A stretch of 53,785 nt of DNA from NCBI RefSeq assembly GCF_008365375.1, contig NZ_QOKW01000036.1, positions 1 through 53,785 of the forward strand. The letters are read 5' to 3'. The DNA is from Roseomonas genomospecies 6 (lineage in GTDB: Bacteria; Pseudomonadota; Alphaproteobacteria; Azospirillales; Azospirillaceae). Below, one piece after another: positions 26,912 through 35,714 of the stretch (positions are counted from its first letter, which is position 1; every line of letters begins with the position of its first letter). A program made the position numbers and the translations under genes. The notes beneath the pieces were generated by a model. That model did not search any database. It saw only the letters and a program-made list of their open reading frames with translations, and was not told the origin of the DNA.

Positions 26912-27079
26912 TCAGAACGGCCCGAAGGCGTCGTACGCCCAGACCAGCGCCAGGATGGCGGCGATCCAGACCGCCGCATAGGGCAGCCAGGTTCCACGGT
27001 TGCGCCTCAAGACGCCGGGAACGATCAGCAAGGCGATCATCAGCAGACTCACCAGGCCCAGCCAATTGATCGATTCCAA
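26912..27079 (-). CDS. small membrane protein
   Basis: I place the start at TTG 27079 because GGAGG lies five bases upstream, giving 55 residues: MESINWLGLVSLLMIALLIV, a basic loop VLRRNRGTW, then LPYAAVWIAAILALVWAYDA. This is a two-helix membrane hairpin. The frame is open to 27157 but the extra part is Arg-rich and unlike a membrane protein. No family recognised. Confidence 0.6.
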   Translation of the reverse strand: MESINWLGLVSLLMIALLIVPGVLRRNRGTWLPYAAVWIAAILALVWAYDAFGPF

Positions 27080-27268
27080 ACTCACCTCCGTTGAACGCCA
27101 GGGTTGCGGGGGATTTTTGCGTGTCCTACGCCCGAAACGCGCTGCATCCTTGACCAAACGCCCGCCGATTGTCTAAGTCAATCCGGCGGAACGGCAGGCT
27201 GCATACACTGATATGCAACTCCGGCGGGCGGGGGCAACCCGTTCTCCGAACCGATCCGCCGATGGTGC

Positions 27269-27353
27269 GCGGGCGTGGCGGAATCGGTAGACGCAAGGGA
27301 CTTAAAATCCCTCGCCTTTTGGTATGCGGGTTCGAGTCCCGCCGCCCGCACCA
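27269..27353 (+). tRNA. tRNA-Leu (anticodon UAA)
   Basis: The acceptor stem GCGGGCG pairs with CGCCCGC before A-CCA. The anticodon arm GGGA-CU-UAA-AA-UCCC has UAA at 27303-27305, reading UUA and UUG codons. A long variable arm (CGCCUUUUGGUAUGCG region) and TTCGAGTCC of the T arm identify a type II leucine tRNA. CCA is encoded. I see no integrated element at its 3' end. Confidence 0.95.
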
Positions 27354-27766
27354 CACATTCAACAGTCATGACGTTCCCGGTCCCGCACGTTTCCTTCGGC
27401 CAAGCCGAAGGCAGGCCGACGGCCATGGACCCGCTTTCGAGAGGCCGGGGCCTTTGCATTCCGCCTGTATTCGCAGATGCGACATGCCGGCTTCCCGCCA
27501 CCCTGAACAATAAAGCGCTCCGGGAAACGGCTTCTCCAAATAGAGGCGCCAACAATCGTCTGCCCAATTTGTCATCAAATGGTGCGCCGACCTTTCCTCC
27601 GGCAAGCGGAGTTGATATTCACTCGCAATGTCAGTGGCGGGTCTGGTGCGGTATCGACGAATTTGTTCTGCGGATTACCGCCCAGCCGGTTGCCAACACA
27701 TCGCAATTCGGGCATGGTCATTCCAGAAGCATCGCAATCCGATAAACAAACCGCTGGAGGCAGGAC
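27354..27766. other. intergenic region with a direct repeat before bfr
   Basis: No credible gene in these 413 bases. CATCGCAAT occurs at 27699-27707 and 27730-27738, spaced 31 bases (three helical turns) and ending 28 bases before the bfr start, which fits a possible binding site for an iron-responsive regulator. The assignment is speculative. A GCTGGAGGCAGGAC ribosome binding site precedes bfr. Confidence 0.3.
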
Positions 27767-28243
27767 GTGAAGGGCGATCCGCAGGTCATTACCCATCTGA
27801 ACAAGATCCTGACCAACGAACTGACGGCGATCAATCAGTACTTCCTGCATGCCCGCATGCTGAAGAACTGGGGCCTGAAGCGCATTGCGCACAAGATCTA
27901 CGAAGAATCCATCGACGAGATGAAGCACGCCGACAAGGTGATCGAGCGCATCCTGTTCCTGGAAGGTCTCCCGAACCTTCAGGACCTGGGCAAGCTGATG
28001 ATCGGCGAGGACGTGCCGGAGATTCTCGGCAACGATCTGAAGGTCGAGCACAAGGCTCGCGCCGACCTGATCGACGCCATCACGCTGTGCGAGCAGGTTC
28101 GCGACTACGAGACCCGCGCGCAGCTCACCGTGCTGCTCGACGATACCGAAGAGCACATCGATTGGATCGAGACGCAGCTCGACCTGATTCAGCGCGTGGG
28201 CGTCGTCGCCTACCAACAGGAGCAGATCTACGGCGAGAGCTGA
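27767..28243 (+). CDS. bfr: bacterioferritin, heme-binding subunit type
   Basis: 158 residues, exactly the usual length, starting with GTG 27767 behind GGAGG. Bacterioferritin forms 24-subunit shells that store iron, with heme between subunit pairs. Ferroxidase ligands E18, E51, H54, E94 and H130 are present, and so is the heme ligand Met52. Position 127, normally the bridging Glu, is Thr (DDTEEHID). Alphaproteobacteria such as Magnetospirillum are known to have paired Bfr subunits, one specialised for ferroxidase and one for heme; this gene fits the heme type, so a partner is expected elsewhere. Confidence 0.93.
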   Translation: MKGDPQVITHLNKILTNELTAINQYFLHARMLKNWGLKRIAHKIYEESIDEMKHADKVIERILFLEGLPNLQDLGKLMIGEDVPEILGNDLKVEHKARADLIDAITLCEQVRDYETRAQLTVLLDDTEEHIDWIETQLDLIQRVGVVAYQQEQIYGES

Positions 28244-28399
28244 GCCTTCCGAGGCCGGTCGAGGGGGTGTGGCTTTTGGGCCGCGCCCCCGACGCCTTTT
28301 GCGTTGCGCGGGGGGCGCGGCGCGGGCGTGGCAACGCCTTGTTAACCATGTTGGCGTAGCTTGCGGGTTTCCGCTTCAGTTTGTACGGGAACCGCCATC

Positions 28400-28657
28400 A
28401 TGCTCTCCATCATGTCCCTGCAGGTTGACGATCTGACGCCGGAGGAAAACGCCGCCGTCGCGCGCGCTTATCTTGCGGCGCTGGACAGCAGCGATCTGGA
28501 TCAGGGCGATCATGACAACGCCTTCGAACGGGCGCTGGAGACGCTGCGCGGTTATCGTCCCGGCCTGCCGCCGAACGTCGCCGCGGCGGAGCTTGAGCTT
28601 CTGCTGGCTTCCCTGCCGGCGACCGTCTCCGTTCCGCAGGAATCCGCCCTGGCGTGA
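28400..28657 (+). CDS. small hypothetical protein
   Basis: ATG 28400 opens an 85-residue acidic, helical protein (LTPEENAAVARAYLAALDSS, AAAELELLLASLPATV). An in-frame ATG at 28412 is an alternative. No family recognised. It ends just before a strong two-way terminator. Confidence 0.5.
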   Translation: MLSIMSLQVDDLTPEENAAVARAYLAALDSSDLDQGDHDNAFERALETLRGYRPGLPPNVAAAELELLLASLPATVSVPQESALA

Positions 28658-28688
28658 GGCGCGCCCGGCGCCGCATCCTCGGCCCATG

Positions 28689-28725
28689 AAAAAGGCCCGC
28701 TCCGGTTCGCCGGGGCGGGCCTTTT
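28689..28725. terminator. bidirectional rho-independent terminator
   Basis: GGCCCGC (28694-28700) pairs with GCGGGCC (28715-28721), preceded by five A and followed by TTTT. It serves the small rightward gene ending at 28657 and the leftward penicillin-binding protein gene ending at 28791. Confidence 0.85.
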
Positions 28726-28790
28726 CGTTGGCTGGCAGGGAATGGCGGCCGGGGTTGGCCGATCACGGGCCGTTGGTCAAAGGCCGCCGG

Positions 28791-31700
28791 TCAAAGGCCC
28801 GTCTGGGGCTTGCCGGTGTCCGCCGTCTTGGTCACGCCGGGGTCGATGAGGGGCTGAAGGGCCGGGGCGATGCTCTTCAGAAGCTGGGCGGGCAGGGCGC
28901 TGGTGAAGCGGTAGTTGTCGGCTTCCGGCCCCTGGACGAAGGCGGTCATGGTGCCGAAGAAGCGGTCGCCGATATAGAAGGCGAAGGTCGCCGTCCGGTT
29001 CACCGCCCGCGACTCGATCAGGTGCCCGCCGGGGCCGTAGCGGTCCAGCCGGTGGTCGCCCGTGCCGGTCTTGCCGCCGATCGGGATGATCTCACCCGAC
29101 GAGTCGCGGAAGGAGCCCCAGACGCGCTTGGCCGTCCCGTTCTGCGCCACGTCGGTCAGCGCCTTGCGCAGGGTGGCCGCCACCTCCGCCTTCATCACGC
29201 GCTGGCCGCGCATCTCGCCCAGCCCCACGATGGCTTCGTAGGGGGTGCCGGCGGCGAAGTGCAGCTTGCGCACGCGCACGGTCGGCTGGCGCACGCCGTC
29301 GTTCTGGATGATGCCCACCAGTTCCGCCAGGGCGGCGGGGCGGTCGGCGGAGCTGCCGATGGCGGTGGCGAAGGACGGCACCAGCGTTTCGAAGGGATAG
29401 CCGAGCTTGCGCCACTGCTCGGTGATGCGCTGGAAGGCTTCCTCCTCCAGCCCGATGCGGATGCGGGTGTTCTGCGCCGACTGCCCCTTCTTGAACAGCC
29501 AGCGGTAGCTTTCCTGGCGCTCCTGCACGCTGGCCTCCAGCACCTCATGCCGCTTGGCGTCGGGGCGCTTCTGCAGGTAGGAGACCAGCCACAGCTCCAG
29601 CGGATGGACGCGGGCCAGATAGCCGAGGTCGTTCAGCGGGAACTTGTCCGGCCCGTACTTGCCGTAGAGCGCCGCGATGTCGCCGTCGTCCAGCTTGGCG
29701 TCGGGCAGGCGGGCGCGCAGGAAGGCGCCGAACTCCTTCAGCCCGGCTTGCGGACGGACGGTGCGGAAGATGACGGACAGGCGGTGCGGCATGGGGCGCG
29801 ACCGGCTGGCCAGCATGTTCAGCATCGCGTCCGGCGTGTGCTTGCGGTAGCTGTTGTAGAAGCGGTTCAGGAAGTCGCTGCCTTCCTTGTCGGCGAAGCG
29901 GGCCAGATAGGCCTGGCGGGCGGGATGGTCGGGGTTGTGCAGGATGTCCGTGCTGTCGTCGCCGCCTTCGGCCATGTAGAACTGCACGATGTCGCGCATC
30001 ATGCGGATGAAGGGCAGGTTGACCGAATGGCGCAGCGACTCGGTCACGGTCAGGATGCTGCCGTTGTCCTTGCTGTTGAAGTTCACGAAGCTGTGCAGCC
30101 CGCCGCCGGTGAAGAAGGCCTCGCCGGGGTTCGCCGAATAGCGGCGCTCCATGGCCGCGTCCAGCATGGCGCCGAGTCCGCGGTTGCCGGAGGTCGCCAG
30201 CCAGCTCGCCGCCCAGCGCGTCAGGTTGTCGGACGCCTCCTCCTGCACGTCGGCGAGGAAGTCCTTGGGCAGATGGGCGTAGCGGGTGTGCAGTTCCGCC
30301 ACGATCTCCAGATAGGTGGCCAGCGTGCGCAGCTTCGCCGTGGAACCGAGGTCGAGCTTGGCGCCCTCGTTGATGTCCAGCGGCTGGTCGAGGTTGTCGG
30401 CCTGGACGCGCAGGTAGTTGGCGTCCGTTCCCCGCTCGTACAGCGTGACGGAGTAGATGACCTTGGACAGGTCGTTGCCCTTCACGTCCAGCAGCCGTTC
30501 GCCGGTCAGCCCCATCTGGGCGGCGAAGGCCGGGTCGCCCAGCTTCGCCAGCACCTCCACCACCCGCTGCTGCGCGGGGGCGTCGAGCGTCGATTCGGCG
30601 GTCAGGTCGATGCGGTCGAGCTGGTAGAGGCTGGGCACGCCGAGCATGGACAGAAGCCGCGCGCGGATGGCGTTGGGGGCCTTCTGCTCGACGAAATTGG
30701 CGGTCTGGGCCTGGGGCGGGTCCTCCCGGAACTTCAGCGTCAGGCCCAGAGCGGCGTCGCGCAGCGCCGTGTCGATCACGCCCGCGTTGTGCAGCACGCG
30801 CAGGTGGCTGTCGGCCAGCCGCTCCAGCGCCTGCCGGTCCTGGATCAGGTAATAGGAGGGACGGCGCTGGGCCAGCAGAAGGCTCAGCACCTGCTTGTAG
30901 GCCAGCGCCTTCACTTGCAGGGCGCGGGCGTCGGCGGGCTCCTCCGACAGCACCTTCTCCGCGATGGCGAGGTCGGTGCCGAACCAGGCCCACAGCCCGT
31001 CGCCCAGCCCGTTCACCTCGCCGAAGCCGGGCCGTCCCGTCAAGGGGGTGGAGTTCAGGTAGTCGATCAGGATGCGGCGGCGGTGGGCGCCGGTGTCCTC
31101 GCCGTCCAGGTAGGCGCGCGTGCTGGCCGAGATCATCTGGCGCAGCTTCTCCGTGGCGCCGCTGGTCTGGCCGTCCGGGGAGTGGCGGTACTTCTCGATC
31201 TGGGTCGCCAGGGTGGAGCCGCCGGGGGAGCGCTGGCCCGGCTTGATCCACTGCACCGGCAGCATCGCCACGGCGCCGGCGAAACGGTCCCATTCCACGG
31301 CGGGGTTGCGGCGCGGCTCGTCCTCGTTCAGCAGTTCACGGTTCTCGATGAACAGCAGCGTGTTGGCAACCAGCGGCGGCACGTCCTCGAACTTGGCGAA
31401 GACCCGCTCGGGATAGCGGGCGGAGAACAGCGCGGTGCCGTTGCGGTCCAGCAGGGTCAGGCCGGCGCGCGTCTTCTCGTGGTAGATCGGGAAGCCGCCC
31501 GCGGCCATGAAGCGGTCGAGCGTGGGCGACAGATGCGCCTGCATCTCCACCGCATACATGTCCGACGTCAGCGAACGCAGGTAGCCGGGCAGCCCGACAT
31601 AGCCCATCCGCTCGTTGTAGGGACCCTGGGTGGGATGGCGCGCGGCGGGGTTCGGCCCCTCGCGCAGCGTGTAGGTCATGTCCTTGGCGTAGTCGGCGAG

Positions 31701-31817
31701 CAGGCGGGCCTGCAACCGCGACGTGCGGATCTCCTCCTGCGCCAGAAGGGCGCCGCCCCCCAGCGTCGCCGCCAGCGTCACACCCCAGATCGCACGCCGC
31801 AACCACAACCGTGTCAT
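28791..31817 (-). CDS. class A penicillin-binding protein (divergent glycosyltransferase 51 plus transpeptidase)
   Basis: 1008 residues with an N-terminal membrane anchor (LWLRRAIWGVTLAATLGGGA). The GT51 part (about 100-270) shows LLFIENRELLNEDEPRRNP, where the usual E-D-x-x-F reads E-N-R-E-L, and GGSTLATQIEKYRHSP with REKLRQM-like EKLRQMISASTRAYL. The transpeptidase part has S-x-x-K in DLGSTAKLRTL, S-x-N in RHSVNLPFI and KTG in GGKTGTGDHR, all intact. It should polymerise and cross-link peptidoglycan in the periplasm. The glycosyltransferase motifs are unusual, so this belongs to a divergent subgroup rather than PBP1a/1b. Confidence 0.85.
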   Translation of the reverse strand: MTRLWLRRAIWGVTLAATLGGGALLAQEEIRTSRLQARLLADYAKDMTYTLREGPNPAARHPTQGPYNERMGYVGLPGYLRSLTSDMYAVEMQAHLSPTLDRFMAAGGFPIYHEKTRAGLTLLDRNGTALFSARYPERVFAKFEDVPPLVANTLLFIENRELLNEDEPRRNPAVEWDRFAGAVAMLPVQWIKPGQRSPGGSTLATQIEKYRHSPDGQTSGATEKLRQMISASTRAYLDGEDTGAHRRRILIDYLNSTPLTGRPGFGEVNGLGDGLWAWFGTDLAIAEKVLSEEPADARALQVKALAYKQVLSLLLAQRRPSYYLIQDRQALERLADSHLRVLHNAGVIDTALRDAALGLTLKFREDPPQAQTANFVEQKAPNAIRARLLSMLGVPSLYQLDRIDLTAESTLDAPAQQRVVEVLAKLGDPAFAAQMGLTGERLLDVKGNDLSKVIYSVTLYERGTDANYLRVQADNLDQPLDINEGAKLDLGSTAKLRTLATYLEIVAELHTRYAHLPKDFLADVQEEASDNLTRWAASWLATSGNRGLGAMLDAAMERRYSANPGEAFFTGGGLHSFVNFNSKDNGSILTVTESLRHSVNLPFIRMMRDIVQFYMAEGGDDSTDILHNPDHPARQAYLARFADKEGSDFLNRFYNSYRKHTPDAMLNMLASRSRPMPHRLSVIFRTVRPQAGLKEFGAFLRARLPDAKLDDGDIAALYGKYGPDKFPLNDLGYLARVHPLELWLVSYLQKRPDAKRHEVLEASVQERQESYRWLFKKGQSAQNTRIRIGLEEEAFQRITEQWRKLGYPFETLVPSFATAIGSSADRPAALAELVGIIQNDGVRQPTVRVRKLHFAAGTPYEAIVGLGEMRGQRVMKAEVAATLRKALTDVAQNGTAKRVWGSFRDSSGEIIPIGGKTGTGDHRLDRYGPGGHLIESRAVNRTATFAFYIGDRFFGTMTAFVQGPEADNYRFTSALPAQLLKSIAPALQPLIDPGVTKTADTGKPQTGL

Positions 31818-31859
31818 GTCCGGCTCCAGCCATGACCGCGGGCGACACCCGCGAATTGG

Positions 31860-31886
31860 TTAAAATGCTTGGCAAAAAGGCCAAGC
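31860..31886 (-). terminator. terminator between hisS and the PBP gene
   Basis: On the minus strand GCTTGGC pairs with GCCAAGC (31867-31873 with 31880-31886) around a six-base loop and is followed by ATTTTA. It lies downstream of hisS and 43 bases before the PBP start. Confidence 0.55.
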
Positions 31887-32054
31887 GATATGGCCGGAAT
31901 GTAGAGGCGCCTTGGTTAACAACCGGTGTAATCCCCTGTCCGGGAGGGGTGCGATCCGGCCTCGAAATCGGTGTAACTCAAATTCGCAGGAAGCCGTGGC
32001 GGCGCAGCCACAAATGCTCCCCTCGGTTGTGTGGTTAATGTGTGTGACCGGGGC

Positions 32055-32089
32055 GCCGCCGGCAAGACCGTTAACGTCGAGCCGGCGGC
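32055..32089. repeat. 9-bp inverted repeat after hisS
   Basis: GCCGCCGGC (32055-32063) and GCCGGCGGC (32081-32089) are perfect inverted copies with a 17-base loop, 17 bases past the hisS stop. There is no U-run. It may stabilise the hisS mRNA end or aid termination. Confidence 0.5.
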
Positions 32090-32105
32090 GGAGAAGGAGC
32101 GGGCG

Positions 32106-33455
32106 TCAGGCGCCCAGCAACTCCTTCGCCTTGGCGGCCAGATCGGACAGAGGAACTTCGACCTGCTCACCCTTCACCAGATGCTTCAGCGTCGCCGTGC
32201 CGCGCGCCTTCTCGTCGGAGCCCATCAGGACGACCAGCGGGATGCCCGCCTTGTCGGCGTACTTCATCTGCTTGGCGAGCTTGCCGCCGTCGAGCTGGAT
32301 TTCGGTGTTGATGCCCGCGGCCCGCAGCGCCGTCGCCAGACCGTAGTAGTCGGCGGACAGGGCCGGGTCCATCTGGGTCACCAGGACCTGGGCGGTGGCG
32401 CCGCCGTCCTTGATGATGCCGGCTTCCATCAACTGGTAGAACAGCCGCGTCGCGCCGATGGAGATGCCGACGCCCGGCAGCTTCGACTTGGTGTAGTGGC
32501 TGGCGAGGTTGTCGTAGCGCCCGCCGGAGCACACGCTGCCGATGCCCGGATGGTCGTTCAGGAAGGTCTCGTAGACCGTGCCGGTGTAGTAGTCGAGCCC
32601 GCGCGCGATGGCGAGGTTGATGCGCACGATGCCGTCCGGCACCTGGAAGGCCTTCAGCCCCTCGACGACGGTGGTCAGTTCCGACACGCCTTGGCGGAAG
32701 GTCTCGTTGTCGATTCCCAGCGCGTTGAGAGCAGCGAGCGTCTCCTCGTTCGTGCCCTTGGCGTCGATCAGGGACAGGATCGTCTCCGCCGCCTCCGTGG
32801 TCATGCCGAGGCCGGTCAGGCTGTCGCGCACCTTGTCGCGGCCGATCTTGTCCAGCTTGTCGATCTCGCGCAGGACCAGGACGCGCTTCTCCGCGTCGTC
32901 CACGCCCAGCCCGTCCAGCAGGCCCAGCAGGACCTTGCGGTTGTTCACGTTGATCGTGAAGCCGCCGAAGTCCAGCTCGCGGAAGACGTGGTAGATGACC
33001 GCCGGGATCTCCGCGTCGTAGTGCGGGGACAGGCTGTCCTTGCCGATCACGTCGATGTCGCACTGGTAAAATTCGCGGAAGCGCCCGCGCTGCGCCCGCT
33101 CCCCGCGGTAGACGCGCTGGATCTGGTAGCGGCGGAAGGGGAAGGCGAGGTCGCGCTCATGCTCCGCCACGTAGCGGGCGAGCGGGACGGTCAGGTCGAA
33201 GCGCAGCGCGATGTCCGGCTTGTTCCCCTGCTGGAGGGCGCCGGTGGACTGCACGAAATAGACCTGCTTCTCCGTCTCGCCGCCGGACTTGGTCAGCAGG
33301 GTGTCCACCGTCTCGAACACCGGGGTTTCCACCGGCACGAAGCCGAACCGCTCGTAGCCGCGGCGGATGGTGTCGAGAAGACGCTGGAAGGCGACCTGCT
33401 GGCGCGGCAGCAGTTCCATCGTTCCGGGTGGGGTGCGGGGGGTAATGAGGCTCAT
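32106..33455 (-). CDS. hisS: histidyl-tRNA synthetase
   Basis: Class II synthetase attaching His to tRNA-His. Seen in order: RTPPGTMELLPRQQVAFQRL, VETPVFE, FRRYQIQRVYRGERAQRGRF with the motif 2 Arg, RGLDYYTGTVYETFL (His-specific block), SVCSGGRYDNL, GVGISIGATRLFY (motif 3) and the anticodon-binding domain (VTQMDPALSADYYGL...). ATG 33455 gives 449 residues, slightly longer than the E. coli enzyme because of an insert near 200-270. The neighbouring pyrC is divergent across 158 bases. Confidence 0.95.
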   Translation of the reverse strand: MSLITPRTPPGTMELLPRQQVAFQRLLDTIRRGYERFGFVPVETPVFETVDTLLTKSGGETEKQVYFVQSTGALQQGNKPDIALRFDLTVPLARYVAEHERDLAFPFRRYQIQRVYRGERAQRGRFREFYQCDIDVIGKDSLSPHYDAEIPAVIYHVFRELDFGGFTINVNNRKVLLGLLDGLGVDDAEKRVLVLREIDKLDKIGRDKVRDSLTGLGMTTEAAETILSLIDAKGTNEETLAALNALGIDNETFRQGVSELTTVVEGLKAFQVPDGIVRINLAIARGLDYYTGTVYETFLNDHPGIGSVCSGGRYDNLASHYTKSKLPGVGISIGATRLFYQLMEAGIIKDGGATAQVLVTQMDPALSADYYGLATALRAAGINTEIQLDGGKLAKQMKYADKAGIPLVVLMGSDEKARGTATLKHLVKGEQVEVPLSDLAAKAKELLGA

Positions 33456-33613
33456 CGGCGCGGGTCCGGCTTCGAATGTCCCTGGGGAATCGGCTAGGGT
33501 TCTAGCGGCTTTCACCGGTCCCGTCATCCATGCAGTGGCCGGTTACCGTTGAGCGGGGGGCCGTAAGGGGCTAGAACTCCGGCGATCCTCCCCCTTCCGC
33601 GCCCGGAGCCGCC

Positions 33614-34669
33614 ATGCCCACCGACCGTCTCGTCCTTCGCCGTCCCGACGACTGGCATGTGCACCTGCGCGACGGCGCCATGCTGAAGGCGGTGCTGCCC
33701 TTCACCGCCCGCCAGTTCGGCCGCGCCATCATCATGCCGAACCTGAAGCCGCCGGTGACGAGGACCGCCGACGCCGTGGCCTATCGGGAGCGCATCCTGG
33801 CGGCCCTGCCGGAGGGCCACTCCTTCACGCCGCTGATGACCGCCTATCTGACGGACGGCACCGACGCCGACGATCTGGCCGAGGGCTTCGAGGACGGCGT
33901 CTTCGCCGCGGCGAAGCTCTATCCGGCCAACGCCACCACCAACAGCGCCCATGGCGTGACCGACCTCGGCAAGATCGCGCCGGTGCTGGAGCGCATGGCG
34001 GAGGTCGGCATGCCGTTGCTGATCCATGGCGAGGTGACCGACGCGGACGTGGACATCTTCGACCGCGAGGCCGTCTTCATCGAGCGCACCCTCGCTCCGC
34101 TGCTGGAGCGCTACAAGGCGCTGCGCGTGGTTCTGGAGCACGCGACCACAGCGGAGGCCGTGGCCTTCGTGCGCGAACACGCGGCTTCGGGCCGGGTGGG
34201 GGCGACCATCACGGCGCACCATCTGCTGATCAACCGCAGCCACCTGTTCGCCGGGGGCATCCGCCCGCACCTCTACTGCCTGCCCATCGCCAAGTGCGAG
34301 ACGCACCGCGTGGCCCTGGTCGAGGCCGCGACGTCGGGCGAGGGTCCGTTCTTCCTGGGCACCGACACCGCCCCGCACGCGGTGACCGCGAAGGAGAGCG
34401 CCTGCGGCTGCGCCGGCTGCTTCACCGCCGCCAACGCCCTGGAACTCTACGCCGAAGCCTTCGAGGAGGCGGGCGCGCTGGACAAGCTGGAAGCCTTCGC
34501 CAGCCTGAACGGCCCGCGCTTCTACGGCCTGCCGGCCAACGAGGACAAGGTGGTTCTGGAGCGCTCCCCCTCCACCGCGCCGGACATCGTCCTGACCGCC
34601 GACGGCGAGGCCGTTCTGCCCTTCCGCAGCGGCGAGGCGACCCGCTGGACCTTCGCCGGGGCCGCCTGA
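33614..34669 (+). CDS. pyrC: dihydroorotase
   Basis: Catalyses ring closure of carbamoyl aspartate to dihydroorotate in pyrimidine synthesis. The 351-residue single-domain form matches the E. coli PyrC type: DDWHVHLRDG (H15, H17 metal ligands), IIMPNLKPPV, AAKLYPANATTNSAHGV (carboxylated Lys near 99), LIHGEVTD, LEHATT, TAHHLLINRSHL and LGTDTAPHA (last Asp). It stops two bases before the end of the convergent channel gene. Confidence 0.96.
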   Translation: MPTDRLVLRRPDDWHVHLRDGAMLKAVLPFTARQFGRAIIMPNLKPPVTRTADAVAYRERILAALPEGHSFTPLMTAYLTDGTDADDLAEGFEDGVFAAAKLYPANATTNSAHGVTDLGKIAPVLERMAEVGMPLLIHGEVTDADVDIFDREAVFIERTLAPLLERYKALRVVLEHATTAEAVAFVREHAASGRVGATITAHHLLINRSHLFAGGIRPHLYCLPIAKCETHRVALVEAATSGEGPFFLGTDTAPHAVTAKESACGCAGCFTAANALELYAEAFEEAGALDKLEAFASLNGPRFYGLPANEDKVVLERSPSTAPDIVLTADGEAVLPFRSGEATRWTFAGAA

Positions 34670-34671
34670 GG

Positions 34672-35559
34672 TCAGTCCCCGGCGCCCGGAAGGGCGTCGG
34701 ACAGGGCCGGGAGCGGAGCCCGGCCCGCCGCCGTGTCGAGCTGTCCATCCAGCGCCCGACGCAGGGCGGCGACCTCCTCGCGAAGGCTCCGCAGCTCCTC
34801 GACCACATGGTGGGATTCGCTGAGGATGGCGTCCCCGACCTCCTTGGTTTCCTGGTCGTGCAGGGATTGCAGAGCGTTCACGATCACCGCGACGAACAGG
34901 TTCAGCATCGTGAAGGTGGCGGCCAGGATGAAGGGAAGGAAGAAGGTCCAGGCGTAGGGATAGACCTCCATCACCGGGCGCACGATGCCCATCGACCAGC
35001 TTTCCAGCGTCATGATCTGGAACAGCGAATAGAGCGACGCGCCAAGCGTGCCGAACCACTCCGGGAAGTCCGCGCCGAACAGTTTCGTCGCCATCACCCC
35101 GGCCACATAGAACAGCAGGCATTGCAGAAGGACGATCATCGCCAGTCCGGGCAGCGAGGACACCAGGGCGTGGACGATCATCCGCAGCCGCGGCATGACG
35201 GTGATGAGGCGGAAGATGCGCAGCACGCGCAGGGTGCGCAAAACCGTGAAGCCGGGGCTGACCGGGGCCAGCGCGACCATGACCACCACGAAATCGAACA
35301 GGTTCCATCCGTCGCGGAAGAAGGAGCGTCCGCGGCAGGCGATGCGCACGGCCAGTTCCACGGCGAAGACGGCAAGGATCGCGCTGTCGAGCGCGCCGAG
35401 CAGCGGCCCGATGGCGTCGGACACGGTGGGGGACGTGTCCAGCCCCAGCACGGTCGCGTTCAGCAGGATCAGCCCGAAGATGGCCTTCTGGCCCCGCTCG
35501 CTTTCGATCCAGGTTGCAGCCTGCACCAACGGGCCGGTCGAGGCGGCGCGCTGCTCCAT
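34672..35559 (-). CDS. voltage-gated sodium-type channel (NaChBac family)
   Basis: A single six-helix channel subunit of 295 residues, expected to form tetramers. S4 has the charged repeat R108-R111-R114-R117 (RTLRVLRIFRLI), followed by the S4-S5 linker. The selectivity filter TLESWSM (184-190) matches prokaryotic sodium channels. A C-terminal coiled coil (ESHHVVEELRSLREEVAALR) is typical for tetramer assembly. The annotation 'ion transporter' in databases covers this family. Function in swimming or pH control is known only for other species. Confidence 0.93.
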   Translation of the reverse strand: MEQRAASTGPLVQAATWIESERGQKAIFGLILLNATVLGLDTSPTVSDAIGPLLGALDSAILAVFAVELAVRIACRGRSFFRDGWNLFDFVVVMVALAPVSPGFTVLRTLRVLRIFRLITVMPRLRMIVHALVSSLPGLAMIVLLQCLLFYVAGVMATKLFGADFPEWFGTLGASLYSLFQIMTLESWSMGIVRPVMEVYPYAWTFFLPFILAATFTMLNLFVAVIVNALQSLHDQETKEVGDAILSESHHVVEELRSLREEVAALRRALDGQLDTAAGRAPLPALSDALPGAGD

Positions 35560-35714
35560 ATCCTTTCCCTCCAGTATCGCCGGGTTATCGTGCGGCGCGG
35601 CACCACTATAGGTGATGCGGGGAGGGCGGTTGCGGTGGAAATGCCCGGGACGGGGCGCATCTGACTCCAGTCCGGTGCTCCGGAATGGAGCAAATCCACC
35701 TTGAGGCCGATGGA

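Noticed and set aside
28473..31835. A 1120-codon plus-strand frame opposite the penicillin-binding protein gene
   Set aside because: Antisense shadow: the minus-strand frame carries all PBP motifs, while the plus-strand product has none.
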